A DNA stretch of 64,000 nucleotides from Ectobacillus funiculus (GCF_004138295.1 NZ_SCFM01000004.1:372001-436000); one strand, 5' to 3'; shown: positions 20,589 through 29,293, numbered from the stretch's first letter. Program-made: numbers and translations. Notes: generated from the letters alone by a model not told the origin.

Positions 20589-20747
20589 TTAGCAAATCCA
20601 AGCTGCTCCAATGATAATTAAAAGGATAAACAATACAACAATTAGCGCGAAACCGTATCCGTAACCGCCTCCATAGCCGCCTCCATAGCCGCCTCCATAG
20701 CCATAACCGTAACCAGGATTACCAAAACCATAACCGTATCCGTACAT
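20589..20747 (-). CDS. YjcZ-family small sporulation protein, 52 aa
   Basis: This short ORF reads [20 protein letters not shown], with three GGGY repeats, then a hydrophobic tail [19 protein letters not shown]. That combination, a Gly/Tyr-rich head and one C-terminal membrane helix, is diagnostic of the YjcZ family found in spore-forming Bacillaceae. AAGGAGTG lies 6 bases before the ATG and a terminator follows. It is probably made in the forespore or mother cell and inserted in a membrane; the exact function of the family is not established. Confidence 0.88.
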   Translation of the reverse strand: MYGYGYGFGNPGYGYGYGGGYGGGYGGGYGYGFALIVVLFILLIIIGAAWIC

Positions 20748-20989
20748 AGTTTTTCACTCCTTACATCATTTTGAATTGGTTTACATTCACAAAATATGTA
20801 AAACAAGTGTAAAACGGTATGTGCATTCGCCTAGAAAAAGAAAAAATCTCTTGAAACACTAAAAAACGGCCCTGTTATGTTTATTAGTGACCGACGTTAT
20901 GACTGTCATGAGCATATGACAATAGTACTTGTGTACAACTACACTTCATTCAAACAGAATTATCACGGTAATAGGAGGCAGAAGGAAGT

Positions 20990-21101
20990 AAATTTGCTGA
21001 TAGGCGAAGACAGAGAGGCAGTTGCACTTATACTGTATTCCTAAAATTTCCAACTACATCGAATTGGCTTCCGGCTGGAAATTTATACTTTCCTACAGTG
21101 G
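20990..21101 (+). repeat. Interspersed repeat family A, copy 4 (left end diverged)
   Basis: The left hairpin is reduced to TTTGCTGATAGGCGAAGACAG. The rest, ACTGTATTCCTAAAATTTCC and GGAAATTTATACTTTCCTA, is well conserved. The rest of the gap 20748-20989 holds only the YjcZ promoter region and nothing I recognise. Confidence 0.85.
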
Positions 21102-21170
21102 GACCCAAAATGAGCATAAGCCTCATCCTTCTCGGCATATAGTGTAGAGATAAACTAGGAGGTGAAAAGG

Positions 21171-21920
21171 TTGCTTTCATCAGCAGCAGATATACATGCA
21201 TCGAAAGCATGGATGTATGACCAACTTGCTAAGTATTACAAGTACTCTCATCCACAAAAACATATAGAGTTTTACATGAAGCATTACGAAGAAGTCCAAA
21301 AATTCATAGCTATGTATCAGCAGGGACGATCCCAAAGCATGCAGCCCGCACAAATTCGTATTCTGCATGCTTCGCCGAATACTCCCGCAGTCGACATATA
21401 CGTAAACGGTCAACGTATTGTCCAAAACATAACTTTTAAACAGCACAGTAACTATGTTTCACTTCCACAAGGTCAATATCGGATTGATGTGTATCCAACC
21501 AACACACAATCGGCTCCTTTATTTTCGGCTATTGTTCCTGCCATGGGGGGATATATCTACACAATCGCAGCCGCTGGTGATATCGCTAAGCTGCAGCTTC
21601 TATCTTTTGCTGATGGCACATATCTACCGTACGGAAAGGCAAAAATCCGGTTCACCCATCTTTCACCAGATGCGCCAGCAATAGATCTCGCAATGAAAGA
21701 CAGCGATATCCTGTTCGCAAATGTTCCGTTCAAACAAGCAACAGAATTCCTTGAGGTAAGCCCTGGCGGTGCTGATTTGGATGTACATGTGGCGGGAATG
21801 AAAAATGTTATTTTATCGCTGCCTGATGTAAAAGTGGAGGCCAACAAAATCTATAACATATATGCAATCGGTTTCACCAATAAAGAGCCAAAACTGGAGG
21901 CGTTGTTTTTAACAAACTAA
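21171..21920 (+). CDS. DUF4397-domain protein
   Basis: The protein has 249 residues. A charged helical N-terminus (about 1-55) precedes two tandem DUF4397-type beta domains: one opens with IRILHASPNTPAVDIYVNG, the other with IRFTHLSPDAPAIDLAMK about 95 residues later. This HASPxxPAVD signature defines the family, whose function is unknown; members are often secreted, but no signal peptide is seen here. GTG at 21162 overlaps AGGAGGTG, so the TTG at 21171, 8 bases after AGGAGG, was chosen. Its stop codon overlaps the stop of the opposite-strand kinase by 3 bp. Confidence 0.85.
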   Translation: MLSSAADIHASKAWMYDQLAKYYKYSHPQKHIEFYMKHYEEVQKFIAMYQQGRSQSMQPAQIRILHASPNTPAVDIYVNGQRIVQNITFKQHSNYVSLPQGQYRIDVYPTNTQSAPLFSAIVPAMGGYIYTIAAAGDIAKLQLLSFADGTYLPYGKAKIRFTHLSPDAPAIDLAMKDSDILFANVPFKQATEFLEVSPGGADLDVHVAGMKNVILSLPDVKVEANKIYNIYAIGFTNKEPKLEALFLTN

Positions 21921-23038
21921 CGTTCCTCCAGCACATTTTTCTTAAATACAATAATAAACTTTGTCCAATCCTCTATTGATTCGCATTGCACTGAACCGTT
22001 ATGTTTCTCCACAATCTGTTTACAAACGAATAATCCAATGCCTGTACCAAGCTGTTTCGTTGTGACAAACGGTTCAAAAATCGTTTCGAGCTTGTCGGCA
22101 GGAATCCTAGGCCCATTATTTTGAATCAAAATATGAACATCGTCTTTGGTTTGCGAAACATCAATGATAATTTGTCTTTTCCCTGAAACCGTCTGTAGGG
22201 CATCAATCGAATTCATAAGGATGTTCAAAAAAACTTGGCGAATCTCACTCCGATGTCCATAGAAAGGAACTGAATCTTCTATATTTTCTTCAATAGAGAC
22301 ATTCGCATTTACGAGACTCGGATAGAGGAAATGGATTGTATCATGAAACAAATCATTCAACAAGAAATCCGTTTTTTCATCCCACATTTCTTTGCGCGAA
22401 ACGAGCAGAAACTGCGAAATCCGAAAATTCAGCTGATCTAGTTCATGAGAAATAATATCTAAATATGGCAGTTCCGGATTATCTGCGCGTAATAACTTTA
22501 CAAATCCCATAATCGAGGTAAGCGGATTTCGAAACTCATGTACAAAGCTTGCTGACATCTGCCCTAGTATTGTAAGTCTTTCCTTATGGGTTTCCTTAAT
22601 AAAATGTTGTTTCTCTTCCAGATTTTTCCCTATAATTTCAGAATATATAAGCACTGTATAATAAATAAGATAGTCAAAACAAAGATGAATTTTCGAAGCG
22701 ATCGGCTGCAGTTCGAAAGCCTTCACATCCATTTTAAACATTGCTTCAAACAGTTCATGGCGACCTAAGTTTGTATTATATACGAAGTTTCCTATATTTT
22801 CGCCAGTCTGCGCCCGTTCCGCCGCAATCTTTCTACATATTGCATGAATATCCTCAATTTGCTTTTCTTCTGTTATAAGAGCAATAATGAGGGACATAAC
22901 TTGATCCCCATTGGTAAGAATCTCTTTTTTGAAGGGATCATTTTGTGATACAATAATTTTCCTGTTCCAATTCTCTATAATTGTATCTTTATTTTCTACC
23001 AAGTATGTACAAAATTGCTGCTCAGCATAGCTCTTAAT
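21917..23038 (-). CDS. Soluble histidine kinase, sporulation-kinase-like
   Basis: This kinase has no membrane helix. The N-terminal 150 residues are helical and resemble the HisK_N-type sensor of B. anthracis sporulation kinases (tentative). The DHp helix has ASFVHEFRNPLTSIMGF, then N box NILMNSIDAL, a D-box region NNGPRI and G2 GTGIGLFVC. This is the layout of Spo0F-directed kinases, and no regulator gene is adjacent. The conventional start would be TTG at 23002 without a good ribosome binding site. The frame stays open upstream through YAEQQFCTYLVEN, a natural-looking N-terminus, to an ATT at 23036-23038 lying 7 bases after GAAGGGGG. I extended it to that codon, with moderate doubt. Confidence 0.82.
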   Translation of the reverse strand: MKSYAEQQFCTYLVENKDTIIENWNRKIIVSQNDPFKKEILTNGDQVMSLIIALITEEKQIEDIHAICRKIAAERAQTGENIGNFVYNTNLGRHELFEAMFKMDVKAFELQPIASKIHLCFDYLIYYTVLIYSEIIGKNLEEKQHFIKETHKERLTILGQMSASFVHEFRNPLTSIMGFVKLLRADNPELPYLDIISHELDQLNFRISQFLLVSRKEMWDEKTDFLLNDLFHDTIHFLYPSLVNANVSIEENIEDSVPFYGHRSEIRQVFLNILMNSIDALQTVSGKRQIIIDVSQTKDDVHILIQNNGPRIPADKLETIFEPFVTTKQLGTGIGLFVCKQIVEKHNGSVQCESIEDWTKFIIVFKKNVLEER

Positions 23039-23229
23039 TGTAAAACCCCCTTCTCAAAAGAAAAAACGACTGTATATTCTGAATAGTATCATAAAAATAA
23101 CAGTTCGTTAATACCTCTGTCATCTCTAAGTAAAGTTTAACATTATCTTATTAATACAAATATGTACATAAATAGAGTCATTCCTGTTCACCATATAAAA
23201 GTATTTATAATTAAGGAGGGGGAAGCATA

Positions 23230-23631
23230 ATGACTCCCAAAAGTGTTGATGATTATATACAAGAAGGAATCTATGGAGCAAAAGAAATCCATCGAGAAGA
23301 ACGAGGTGTATTTTTAAGTACGTTTCGGGAACGAGTTGAACTGGCTCTCACAATCGGGCAAGTAATAGCTCCCAATATATACCCACAAGTAGAAAATGTC
23401 TTAAAGGTCCAGGCTCAGGCTGGTTTAGAAATGCTTCTCAATGGCACCATTGCTTACCCTCATCTCTCTAAATACATCAAGCTGGCAGATCAGTATAAAA
23501 CGCCCTTTACGATTGTGCAAAATGAAGAAAAAGAAACCTCAATAGGCTTATTACTTGCTCATAAGACAGCTGTAGATAGGGACGAAATTTTTATACGAGA
23601 TGAGATGTTCCAGCGAGAAATGGAGCATTAG
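23230..23631 (+). CDS. YueI-family protein
   Basis: This 133-residue cytoplasmic protein matches the Bacillus YueI/DUF1694 family. Features are an N-terminal YIQEGIYGAKEI, the core FLSTFRERVELALTIGQV, and LNGTIAYPHLSKYIKLADQ followed by a short alpha/beta segment. The function of the family is unknown; the fold may be related to ribosomal L7Ae-like or tRNA-type binding modules, which I cannot confirm. AAGGAGGGGG lies 6 bases before the ATG. It is monocistronic, with a partial family A repeat just downstream. Confidence 0.88.
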   Translation: MTPKSVDDYIQEGIYGAKEIHREERGVFLSTFRERVELALTIGQVIAPNIYPQVENVLKVQAQAGLEMLLNGTIAYPHLSKYIKLADQYKTPFTIVQNEEKETSIGLLLAHKTAVDRDEIFIRDEMFQREMEH

Positions 23632-23681
23632 CTCCTTTTCAATGGTATAACTAAAGTAATATAGATCTTCATAAATACAGA

Positions 23682-23761
23682 AGCGTGGTTGCACTTTGTT
23701 GCTAAAGTTTCTTACTACGTCGAACTTGCTTCTAGCTCGAAATTGATACTTTCCTACCATG
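23682..23761 (+). repeat. Interspersed repeat family A, copy 5 (partial)
   Basis: Only the right half is present, from GCGTGGTTGCACTTTG to GAAATTGATACTTTCCTA. The left hairpin is lost. Confidence 0.75.
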
Positions 23762-23763
23762 GA

Positions 23764-23791
23764 AAAGAAAAACCTCTGTTTGTCACAGAGG
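23764..23791 (-). terminator. Terminator overlapping the stop of the CBS-domain transporter
   Basis: CCTCTGT/ACAGAGG stem with TTTTTCTTTT on the minus strand. The gene's TGA lies inside the hairpin. Confidence 0.75.
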
Positions 23792-25159
23792 CGATGAACC
23801 CATTTGTCCAATCAATTTTACAGCCTGCGGTTGCTGAGGACAAAACGTGGATGGCTGCTTTGTAATTTCTATTTTTTTAATAGAATGGCCATCCATTTGC
23901 AGCACACAGAATGTATACATATCAATCTGAACACTATCACCCTGCCTAATATTAAAGTATTCAGTCAAAATCCAGCCGCCGATTGTATCTACATCACTGT
24001 CATTAATAGCAAGACCAAATAAACCATTTACTTCTGTCACAAGCACTTTTCCTTCCACAATAGTCCGATAATCATTAATATGCTGAATGTCTGGCTGTTC
24101 ATCCGTATCAAATTCATCTTGGATTTCCCCGACAATTTCTTCAAGTATATCTTCAATTGTTACCAGTCCAGATGTACCGCCGTATTCATCGACAAGAATA
24201 GCCATATGCGTTCTTTCTTTTTGCATCTTTAGAAATAAATCGTGAATGGGAATGGATTCAATCACCTGAATAATTGGTCGAACGTATTGCTGCACATTCC
24301 TCTCCTCTTCATTGTTTCTCCTGGGGAAATCCGTAAATACATCCTTAAAGTTAATCATTCCGACGATATGATCCTTATCACCGTCAATAATCGGATACCG
24401 TGTGTATTTTTCAACCGCCATCGTTATCATCACACTCTTAAGCGGCTGCCCTTTTTCAATGGTCACCATCTCCGTACGCGGCACCATAATTTCCTTTGCA
24501 AGACGATCATCAAATTCAAATATCTTATTTACATACTTATATTCCGACTGATTAATCTCTCCATTCCTATAACTTTCAGAAACAAGCATTCTTAATTCTT
24601 CCTCAGAATGTGCCCCTTCATTCTCGGCATCTGGATTTAAGCCAAACAAATGGGCAATACATTGTACCGACCGATTTAATAGCCAAATAAAAGGATATAC
24701 AAGTTGGTAAAATAGTATGAGCGGCTTTGCTACTGCCAAGGTAATGGCTTCAGCTTTTTGAGTCGCAAATATTTTCGGTGCCATTTCTCCTACTACAACA
24801 TGCAAAAAGGTAATAATCGCGAAAGATAGACATACTGACAATATGGAGATGAATGAGGGAGGCACCTCGAATTTTGCAAAAATGGGCTCAAACAGCCTCT
24901 TCACAGTGGATTCTCCTAACCATCCAAGCCCCAAGGCACTTGCGGTAATACCTAATTGACAAACAGATAAATACTTATCCAAATTTGATCGTACTGTTTT
25001 TGCAGCCAGAGCCCGTTTATTTCCCTCTGCTGCTAAAAAGTCAATACGAGAGCCCTTTGCTTTCACAAGAGCAAATTCGGATGCGACAAAAAAGGCAGTA
25101 CCAGCAATTAAAACCGCAAGCATACTTATATTTAATATGTCCAAATACGTTTTCCTCAC
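23783..25159 (-). CDS. CNNM/CorC-type membrane protein (hemolysin family)
   Basis: This 458-residue protein begins with a DUF21/CNNM membrane domain (about 1-200: four hydrophobic segments and the FLHVVVGEMAPK signature). A CBS pair follows (about 220-345), with MVPRTEMVTI and ILVDEYGGTSGLVTIEDILEEIVGEI. The C-terminal CorC_HlyC domain carries VDTIGGWI. Relatives such as Bacillus MpfA export magnesium; the older hemolysin label is historical. The frame opens at GTG 25159, while TTG at 25144 follows GAGG with better spacing, so the first five residues are uncertain. It is a single gene with its terminator overlapping the stop. Confidence 0.88.
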   Translation of the reverse strand: MRKTYLDILNISMLAVLIAGTAFFVASEFALVKAKGSRIDFLAAEGNKRALAAKTVRSNLDKYLSVCQLGITASALGLGWLGESTVKRLFEPIFAKFEVPPSFISILSVCLSFAIITFLHVVVGEMAPKIFATQKAEAITLAVAKPLILFYQLVYPFIWLLNRSVQCIAHLFGLNPDAENEGAHSEEELRMLVSESYRNGEINQSEYKYVNKIFEFDDRLAKEIMVPRTEMVTIEKGQPLKSVMITMAVEKYTRYPIIDGDKDHIVGMINFKDVFTDFPRRNNEEERNVQQYVRPIIQVIESIPIHDLFLKMQKERTHMAILVDEYGGTSGLVTIEDILEEIVGEIQDEFDTDEQPDIQHINDYRTIVEGKVLVTEVNGLFGLAINDSDVDTIGGWILTEYFNIRQGDSVQIDMYTFCVLQMDGHSIKKIEITKQPSTFCPQQPQAVKLIGQMGSSPL

Positions 25160-25541
25160 TTATCTTTGTAAGTAAGGAAGCCACCTCCTACAAATTTATT
25201 TATAGGAAAACATAATAAAGGAAAGAAAACTTGCTTCTACAGAGCTCATATGGTGCACAATCTCTATTTTGATGTTTATACACTATATGCAGGAATACAT
25301 ACAGATATTTACTTTTCATCATACCGAAAATCACATGCTTCGTCCAATAAAGAAGAATTAAATTTTCTTGCTATGCCAACATCACATTTCGCCATTTCTC
25401 TACATTCACTACACTATCCTCACGTCTTTTAGTCCTTTTTTTCTTTCTTTGCCGATTCAACACTTCTTTTGTCACACAGGAAGGGAAGGTGTGATTTCCA
25501 GCGAAAACAACTATAACAAGAAAATCAAGGAGGATGTTAAG
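25160..25541. other. Gap between divergent CBS-domain gene and racA
   Basis: This is the divergent promoter region. The only structure I see is the dyad TCACAC-N11-GTGTGA at 25472-25494, containing AGGAA, which weakly resembles a sigma-H -35 region for racA. No ORF with a ribosome binding site is present. Confidence 0.35.
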
Positions 25542-26708
25542 ATGGAATATAAAACTCCGATGATTGCAGAGAAGATGGGTGTCAGTACGAAGGTTGTAAT
25601 GCGAATTGTTCAACAATTGAATTTGGAAATAAAAAAAAATAAATTTGGCCATTACGTGTTCAATGAAGAAGACGTACAAACAATTATGGCGAACTACTCT
25701 TCTTCTCAGGAAACAGCAGCAACAGTTAGCCTTCCTCGAGAAAACAAGGTTTCCTCCAGTACGATAGAGGAGCCCCATTCTGTAAAGACACAGGGAGATC
25801 CCTCCAGTACGATAGAGGAGCCCCATTCTGTAAAGACACAGGGAGATCCCTCCAGCACGATAGAGGAGCCCCATTCCGTAAAGACACAGGGAGATTCCTC
25901 CAGCACGATAGAGGAGCCCCATTCCGTAAAGACACAGGGAAATTCCTCCAGCACGATAGAGGAGCCCCATTCCGTAAAGACACAGGGAAATTCCTCCAGC
26001 ACGATAGAGGAGCCCCATTCCGTAAAGACACAGGGAAATTCCTCCAGCACGATAGAGGAGCCCCATTCCGTAAAGACACAGGGAAATTCCTCCAGCACGA
26101 TAGAGGAGCCCCATTCCGTAAAGACACAGGGAAATTCCTCCAGCACGATAGAGGAGCCCCATTCCGTAAAGACACAGGGAAATTCCTCCAGCACGATAGA
26201 GGAGCCCCATTCCGTAAAGACACAGGGAAATTCCTCCAGCACGATAGAGGAGCCCCATTCCGTAAAGACACAGGGAAATTCCTCCAGCACGATAGAGGAG
26301 CCCCATTCCGTAAAGACACAGGGAAATTCCTCCAGCACGATAGAGGAGCCCCATTCCGTAAAGACACAGGGAAATTCCTCCAGCACGATAGAGGAGCCCC
26401 ATTCCGTAAAGACACAGGGAAGTTCCCCCGCGACGGATTCCTTTCACGTTTTGCAAAAGCAAGTAGATGATATAGAATACCGTCTCCTTCAAAATGAAGA
26501 TCGATTACGCCAAAAGGCTGACGGCGTTGTACAATATCAGCTGCTGCAGCACCGAAATGACATTGAGGAACTCCAAAAGAAAGTAGAAAGTCTCGAGGCT
26601 GCGTTGCAGCAGCTAGAAAGACGAAAACAGCCTCTGGCTGTTGTACCTGATTATTCCGCTACTAAACCAAAGCGACGAAGCATAATTTTTAGCATATTTG
26701 GATTATAG
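25542..26708 (+). CDS. racA: Chromosome-anchoring protein RacA with expanded repeat linker
   Basis: The 388-residue protein begins with a MerR-like helix-turn-helix (TPMIAEKMGVSTKVVMRIVQ, then GHYVFNEEDVQTI, residues 1-50). It ends with a coiled coil (about 305-355) and a basic tail, KPKRRSIIFSIFGL, typical of B. cereus-type RacA. RacA binds chromosomal sites near oriC and tethers them to DivIVA at the pole at sporulation. Between the two ends lie 14 near-identical 16-residue repeats (STIEEPHSVKTQGNSS type), adding 224 residues. Without them the protein has 164 residues, close to the family's usual 180 or so. The start has AAGGAGGATGTTAAG upstream. The long open frames on the opposite strand here are by-products of the 48-bp periodicity. 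Confidence 0.9.
   Translation: MEYKTPMIAEKMGVSTKVVMRIVQQLNLEIKKNKFGHYVFNEEDVQTIMANYSSSQETAATVSLPRENKVSSSTIEEPHSVKTQGDPSSTIEEPHSVKTQGDPSSTIEEPHSVKTQGDSSSTIEEPHSVKTQGNSSSTIEEPHSVKTQGNSSSTIEEPHSVKTQGNSSSTIEEPHSVKTQGNSSSTIEEPHSVKTQGNSSSTIEEPHSVKTQGNSSSTIEEPHSVKTQGNSSSTIEEPHSVKTQGNSSSTIEEPHSVKTQGNSSSTIEEPHSVKTQGNSSSTIEEPHSVKTQGSSPATDSFHVLQKQVDDIEYRLLQNEDRLRQKADGVVQYQLLQHRNDIEELQKKVESLEAALQQLERRKQPLAVVPDYSATKPKRRSIIFSIFGL
25755..26426 (+). repeat. 14 x 48-bp tandem repeat inside racA
   Basis: Exactly 672 bp at a 48-bp period. The unit encodes SSTIEEPHSVKTQGNS. Copies 1-2 end GD-P and copy 3 GD-S. Copies 4-13 end GN-S and appear identical at DNA level. Copy 14 ends GS-S. The graded variation at the left and homogeneity at the right indicate recent expansion. 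Confidence 0.97.
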
Positions 26709-26717
26709 AGATTCTAG

Positions 26718-26780
26718 GTGCAGCTCAATGGAAAGATTGACTCCCCTCTTTCTTCCTTGTGCAAGCACCTTTTTTATTTC
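26718..26780 (+). terminator. Possible racA terminator
   Basis: AGGTGC at 26716-26721 can pair with GCACCT just before TTTTTTATTT, with a long loop. A smaller GTGC/GCAC hairpin lies at the 3' end. Confidence 0.4.
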
Positions 26781-26856
26781 GTTACATGAAATTTAATCCA
26801 TCTCATTTGCATCCTTCTTTGCACTTGGTACAATAGATATATACCTTTGAATACAG

Positions 26857-26990
26857 AAAACTCGCCGATTGGCAACCCCTGCCCTTGGGCGAAGACAGGG
26901 GTGTAGCTGCCCTTACACTGTACTCCTAAAATTTCCAGATATATCGAATGGTCTTCCAGCTAAGAATTTATATTTTCTCAAAGTGTAAGA
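26857..26990 (+). repeat. Interspersed repeat family A, copy 6
   Basis: CAGAAAACTCGCCGATTGGC at the left and GAATTTATATTTTCTCAAAG at the right. The left palindrome is damaged (GGCAACCCC). Confidence 0.87.
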
Positions 26991-27087
26991 TTAGAATTTG
27001 CTTTAGCAAATTCACACTAAGAACCAACTCTATTAGAAAGACCAGCTCCACAAATGCTAGGTTAGCCAAAAAAGGATAGGTGAGATA

Positions 27088-27762
27088 ATGTACCGAAAAC
27101 AATTTTATCTTCCAAGCGAGGACGGATTTGTACAAGCAGTGATTCGAAACTACACAAAAGAAGATTTTGACGAGCTGATCGCCATTCAAAGCGAGAGCTT
27201 TCCGCCGCCTTTTCCGCCTGAATTATGGTGGAACAAAGAGCAGCTAACAGAGCATGTCACACGCTTCCCTCAGGGTGCACTTTGTGTGGAAATAAACGGT
27301 ACACTTGCAGGCTCTATGACAGGACTTATTGTGGAGCTAGATCGATATGACACTCATCACACATGGGCGGAAATTACTGATAACGGCTATATCCGCAATC
27401 ATAACCAAAATGGAAACACGCTTTATGTAGTGGATATTTGCATTCGTCCGTCTTTCCGCAAACTCAAGCTCGGAAAACATCTTATGCAAGCAATGTATGA
27501 TGTTGTATTACATCTGAATTTAGAACGTCTTGCAGGGGGCGGCCGCATGCCAGGCTATCATACAGTCGCAAGCCAATTAACACCCGAACAATATTTACAG
27601 CGAGTTGTCACAGGAACGTTATACGATCCTGTTATTACATTTTTGCTCCACTGTGGTCGCACTCCGGTCGGCATAGCACAAAACTATCTTGAAGATGAAG
27701 AATCACAGAATTATGGGGTCATTATGGAATGGAGAAATCCGTTTTTACCTACTAAAAACTAA
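27088..27762 (+). CDS. GNAT-family N-acetyltransferase
   Basis: The protein has 224 residues with a GNAT core: the N-terminal IRNYTKEDFDELIAIQSESF, the central strand LYVVDICIRPSF, then the acetyl-CoA loop RKLKLGKHLMQAMYD (about 128-146). A region rich in GGGRMPGY and TPEQYLQRV follows, as seen in a Bacillus subgroup of uncharacterised acetyltransferases. The substrate is unknown. GATAGGTGAGATA precedes the ATG. It converges on hcp, sharing a bidirectional terminator. Confidence 0.82.
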   Translation: MYRKQFYLPSEDGFVQAVIRNYTKEDFDELIAIQSESFPPPFPPELWWNKEQLTEHVTRFPQGALCVEINGTLAGSMTGLIVELDRYDTHHTWAEITDNGYIRNHNQNGNTLYVVDICIRPSFRKLKLGKHLMQAMYDVVLHLNLERLAGGGRMPGYHTVASQLTPEQYLQRVVTGTLYDPVITFLLHCGRTPVGIAQNYLEDEESQNYGVIMEWRNPFLPTKN

Positions 27763-27833
27763 CTGTCTGGAAAAAATCTATAAGTACCCTAAAAATGATA
27801 CAGCTTCGCTCACAATATAACCCATAAGAGCAT

Positions 27834-27870
27834 AAAAGAAAGTCCCCAGATTTTCCGGGGACTTTCTTTT
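27834..27870. terminator. Bidirectional terminator between GNAT gene and hcp
   Basis: AAGAAAGTCCCC/GGGGACTTTCTT stem, with A and T tracts in the arms. It touches the hcp stop. Confidence 0.85.
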
Positions 27871-29155
27871 ATGCTAACATAGCAGCCATATCTTCTGCTG
27901 CTGTTGTAATAAGCTGTAGGTTAAAAGATTCCTGCAAAACCTCTAGTACCCCTGGAGAAATAAACTCTGGCGCTTTCGGTCCAATACGGATATCTTGAAT
28001 CCCAAGACTAAATAAACCGAGTAAAATCGCTACTGCTTTTTGCTCAAACCATGATAGAACAATACTAACAGGAAGATCATTTACTTCGCATTCAAATGCC
28101 TGAGCCAAAGCCGCAGCAATCTTGATTGTTGAAACCGAGTTATTACACTGTCCTAAATCAATGTAACGCGGAATGTTTGTTCCTGGTACAACGCCGTAAT
28201 CCATATCATTAAAACGGAATTTCCCACATGATGTTGTTAAAATAACAGCTTCTGGAGGAAGTGATGTCGCAAGCTCACGATAGTATTCTCCCCCCTTGCC
28301 AGGAGCGTCACAGCCTGCAATTACGAAGAAACGATGAATCTCCCCTGTCTTTACTGCCTCTATAATCTCAGGAGCAATGGACAACACTGTTTCATGGTGG
28401 AAGCCTGTAAATAGTTTCTCCTCTGATTCCATGTTTGCCTCTGGCAATTCCAATGCTTTTTCAATCAACGGCGTGAAATCATCATTTTCGATTTTGCGTA
28501 CGCCTTCTAATCCTGCTAAATCATAAGAAAAGAAACGGTCTGCATATGTCCCCTTAATTGGCATTACGCAATTTGTTGTTGCTAAAATAGCACCTGGGAA
28601 TTTCTCAAACAAACGGCGCTGATCATACCATGCCTTACCGATATTTCCCTTTAAATGTGCATACTTTCTTAATTGCGGATACCCATGTGCCGGGAGCATT
28701 TCAGAATGCGTATAAATATTAATTCCTTTACCTTCTGTTTGTTTTAACAACTCCTCTAACGCGAACAAGTTATGCCCGGTCACAACGATCGCTTTTCCTT
28801 CAACCTTGTTTTGTGTAATTTTTACCGGTTCAGGAATACCAAACCGATCCGTATGAGCTTTATCAAGCAATTCCATCACCCGAATTGCCGATTGTCCGAC
28901 CTTCATCGCCATGTCAATATGCTCTTGTTCATTGAAGTTAGAATTAGTAAGTGTCATATATAAAGCTTCATGCGTTGTTGCATCAACAAATTCATCTGTA
29001 TATCCAAGCTGCGCTGCATGCGTGCGATAAGCAGCGACTCCTTTTAATCCAAATACAAGTATATCCTGTAAGCTTGCGATTGTTTCATCCTTACCACAAA
29101 CTCCGATTACTTTGCAGCCGCCTGTTGGCGTTTGTTCACATTGATGACAAAACAT
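27869..29155 (-). CDS. hcp: Hydroxylamine reductase / hybrid-cluster protein
   Basis: At 428 residues this is the short class of hybrid-cluster protein. The N-terminal cysteines C3, C6, C14 and C20 (MFCHQCEQT, then CKVIGVCG) bind an Fe-S cluster. The hybrid-cluster ligands lie in VVTGHNLFALEE, ATTNCVMPI, VIAGCDAPGKG, LTTSCGKFRF and IDLGQCNNS. The enzyme reduces hydroxylamine in vitro and handles nitric oxide or S-nitrosylation stress in anaerobic cells. A perfect FNR-type box lies about 63 bp upstream of the ATG. The GGGAGGAGCTGGAAC leader gives a good ribosome binding site. It is monocistronic. Confidence 0.95.
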   Translation of the reverse strand: MFCHQCEQTPTGGCKVIGVCGKDETIASLQDILVFGLKGVAAYRTHAAQLGYTDEFVDATTHEALYMTLTNSNFNEQEHIDMAMKVGQSAIRVMELLDKAHTDRFGIPEPVKITQNKVEGKAIVVTGHNLFALEELLKQTEGKGINIYTHSEMLPAHGYPQLRKYAHLKGNIGKAWYDQRRLFEKFPGAILATTNCVMPIKGTYADRFFSYDLAGLEGVRKIENDDFTPLIEKALELPEANMESEEKLFTGFHHETVLSIAPEIIEAVKTGEIHRFFVIAGCDAPGKGGEYYRELATSLPPEAVILTTSCGKFRFNDMDYGVVPGTNIPRYIDLGQCNNSVSTIKIAAALAQAFECEVNDLPVSIVLSWFEQKAVAILLGLFSLGIQDIRIGPKAPEFISPGVLEVLQESFNLQLITTAAEDMAAMLA

Positions 29156-29217
29156 AGTTCCAGCTCCTCCCTGTTCATCCTTACACCTTTAGGATATAGG
29201 AAAGAAGCTCAAGAAAC

Positions 29218-29233
29218 TGTGATAAGAATCACA
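29218..29233 (-). promoter_or_regulatory. FNR/Crp-type box upstream of hcp
   Basis: TGTGATAAGAATCACA is an exact TGTGA-N6-TCACA palindrome. A TATATC -10-like hexamer at 29193-29198 puts the box centre about 40 bp upstream of the predicted start, the position of an FNR-activated class II promoter. Confidence 0.75.
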
Positions 29234-29293
29234 GGAATCTATGTGATCTCGTTACAAATAAGTGAACAATGTCTGTATTTCTGAAATCAACGC

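Noticed and set aside
24900-25240. Magnesium riboswitch in front of the CBS-domain transporter
   Set aside because: The leader is short and I could not draw the required helices. Only an AGGAGGTGG stretch is striking, and it does not fit the gene's start.
25371-26492. Three long open frames (226-373 codons) on the strand opposite racA
   Set aside because: They exist only because the 48-bp repeat is divisible by three and free of stops. There is no ribosome binding site and the codons are the complement of a real gene.
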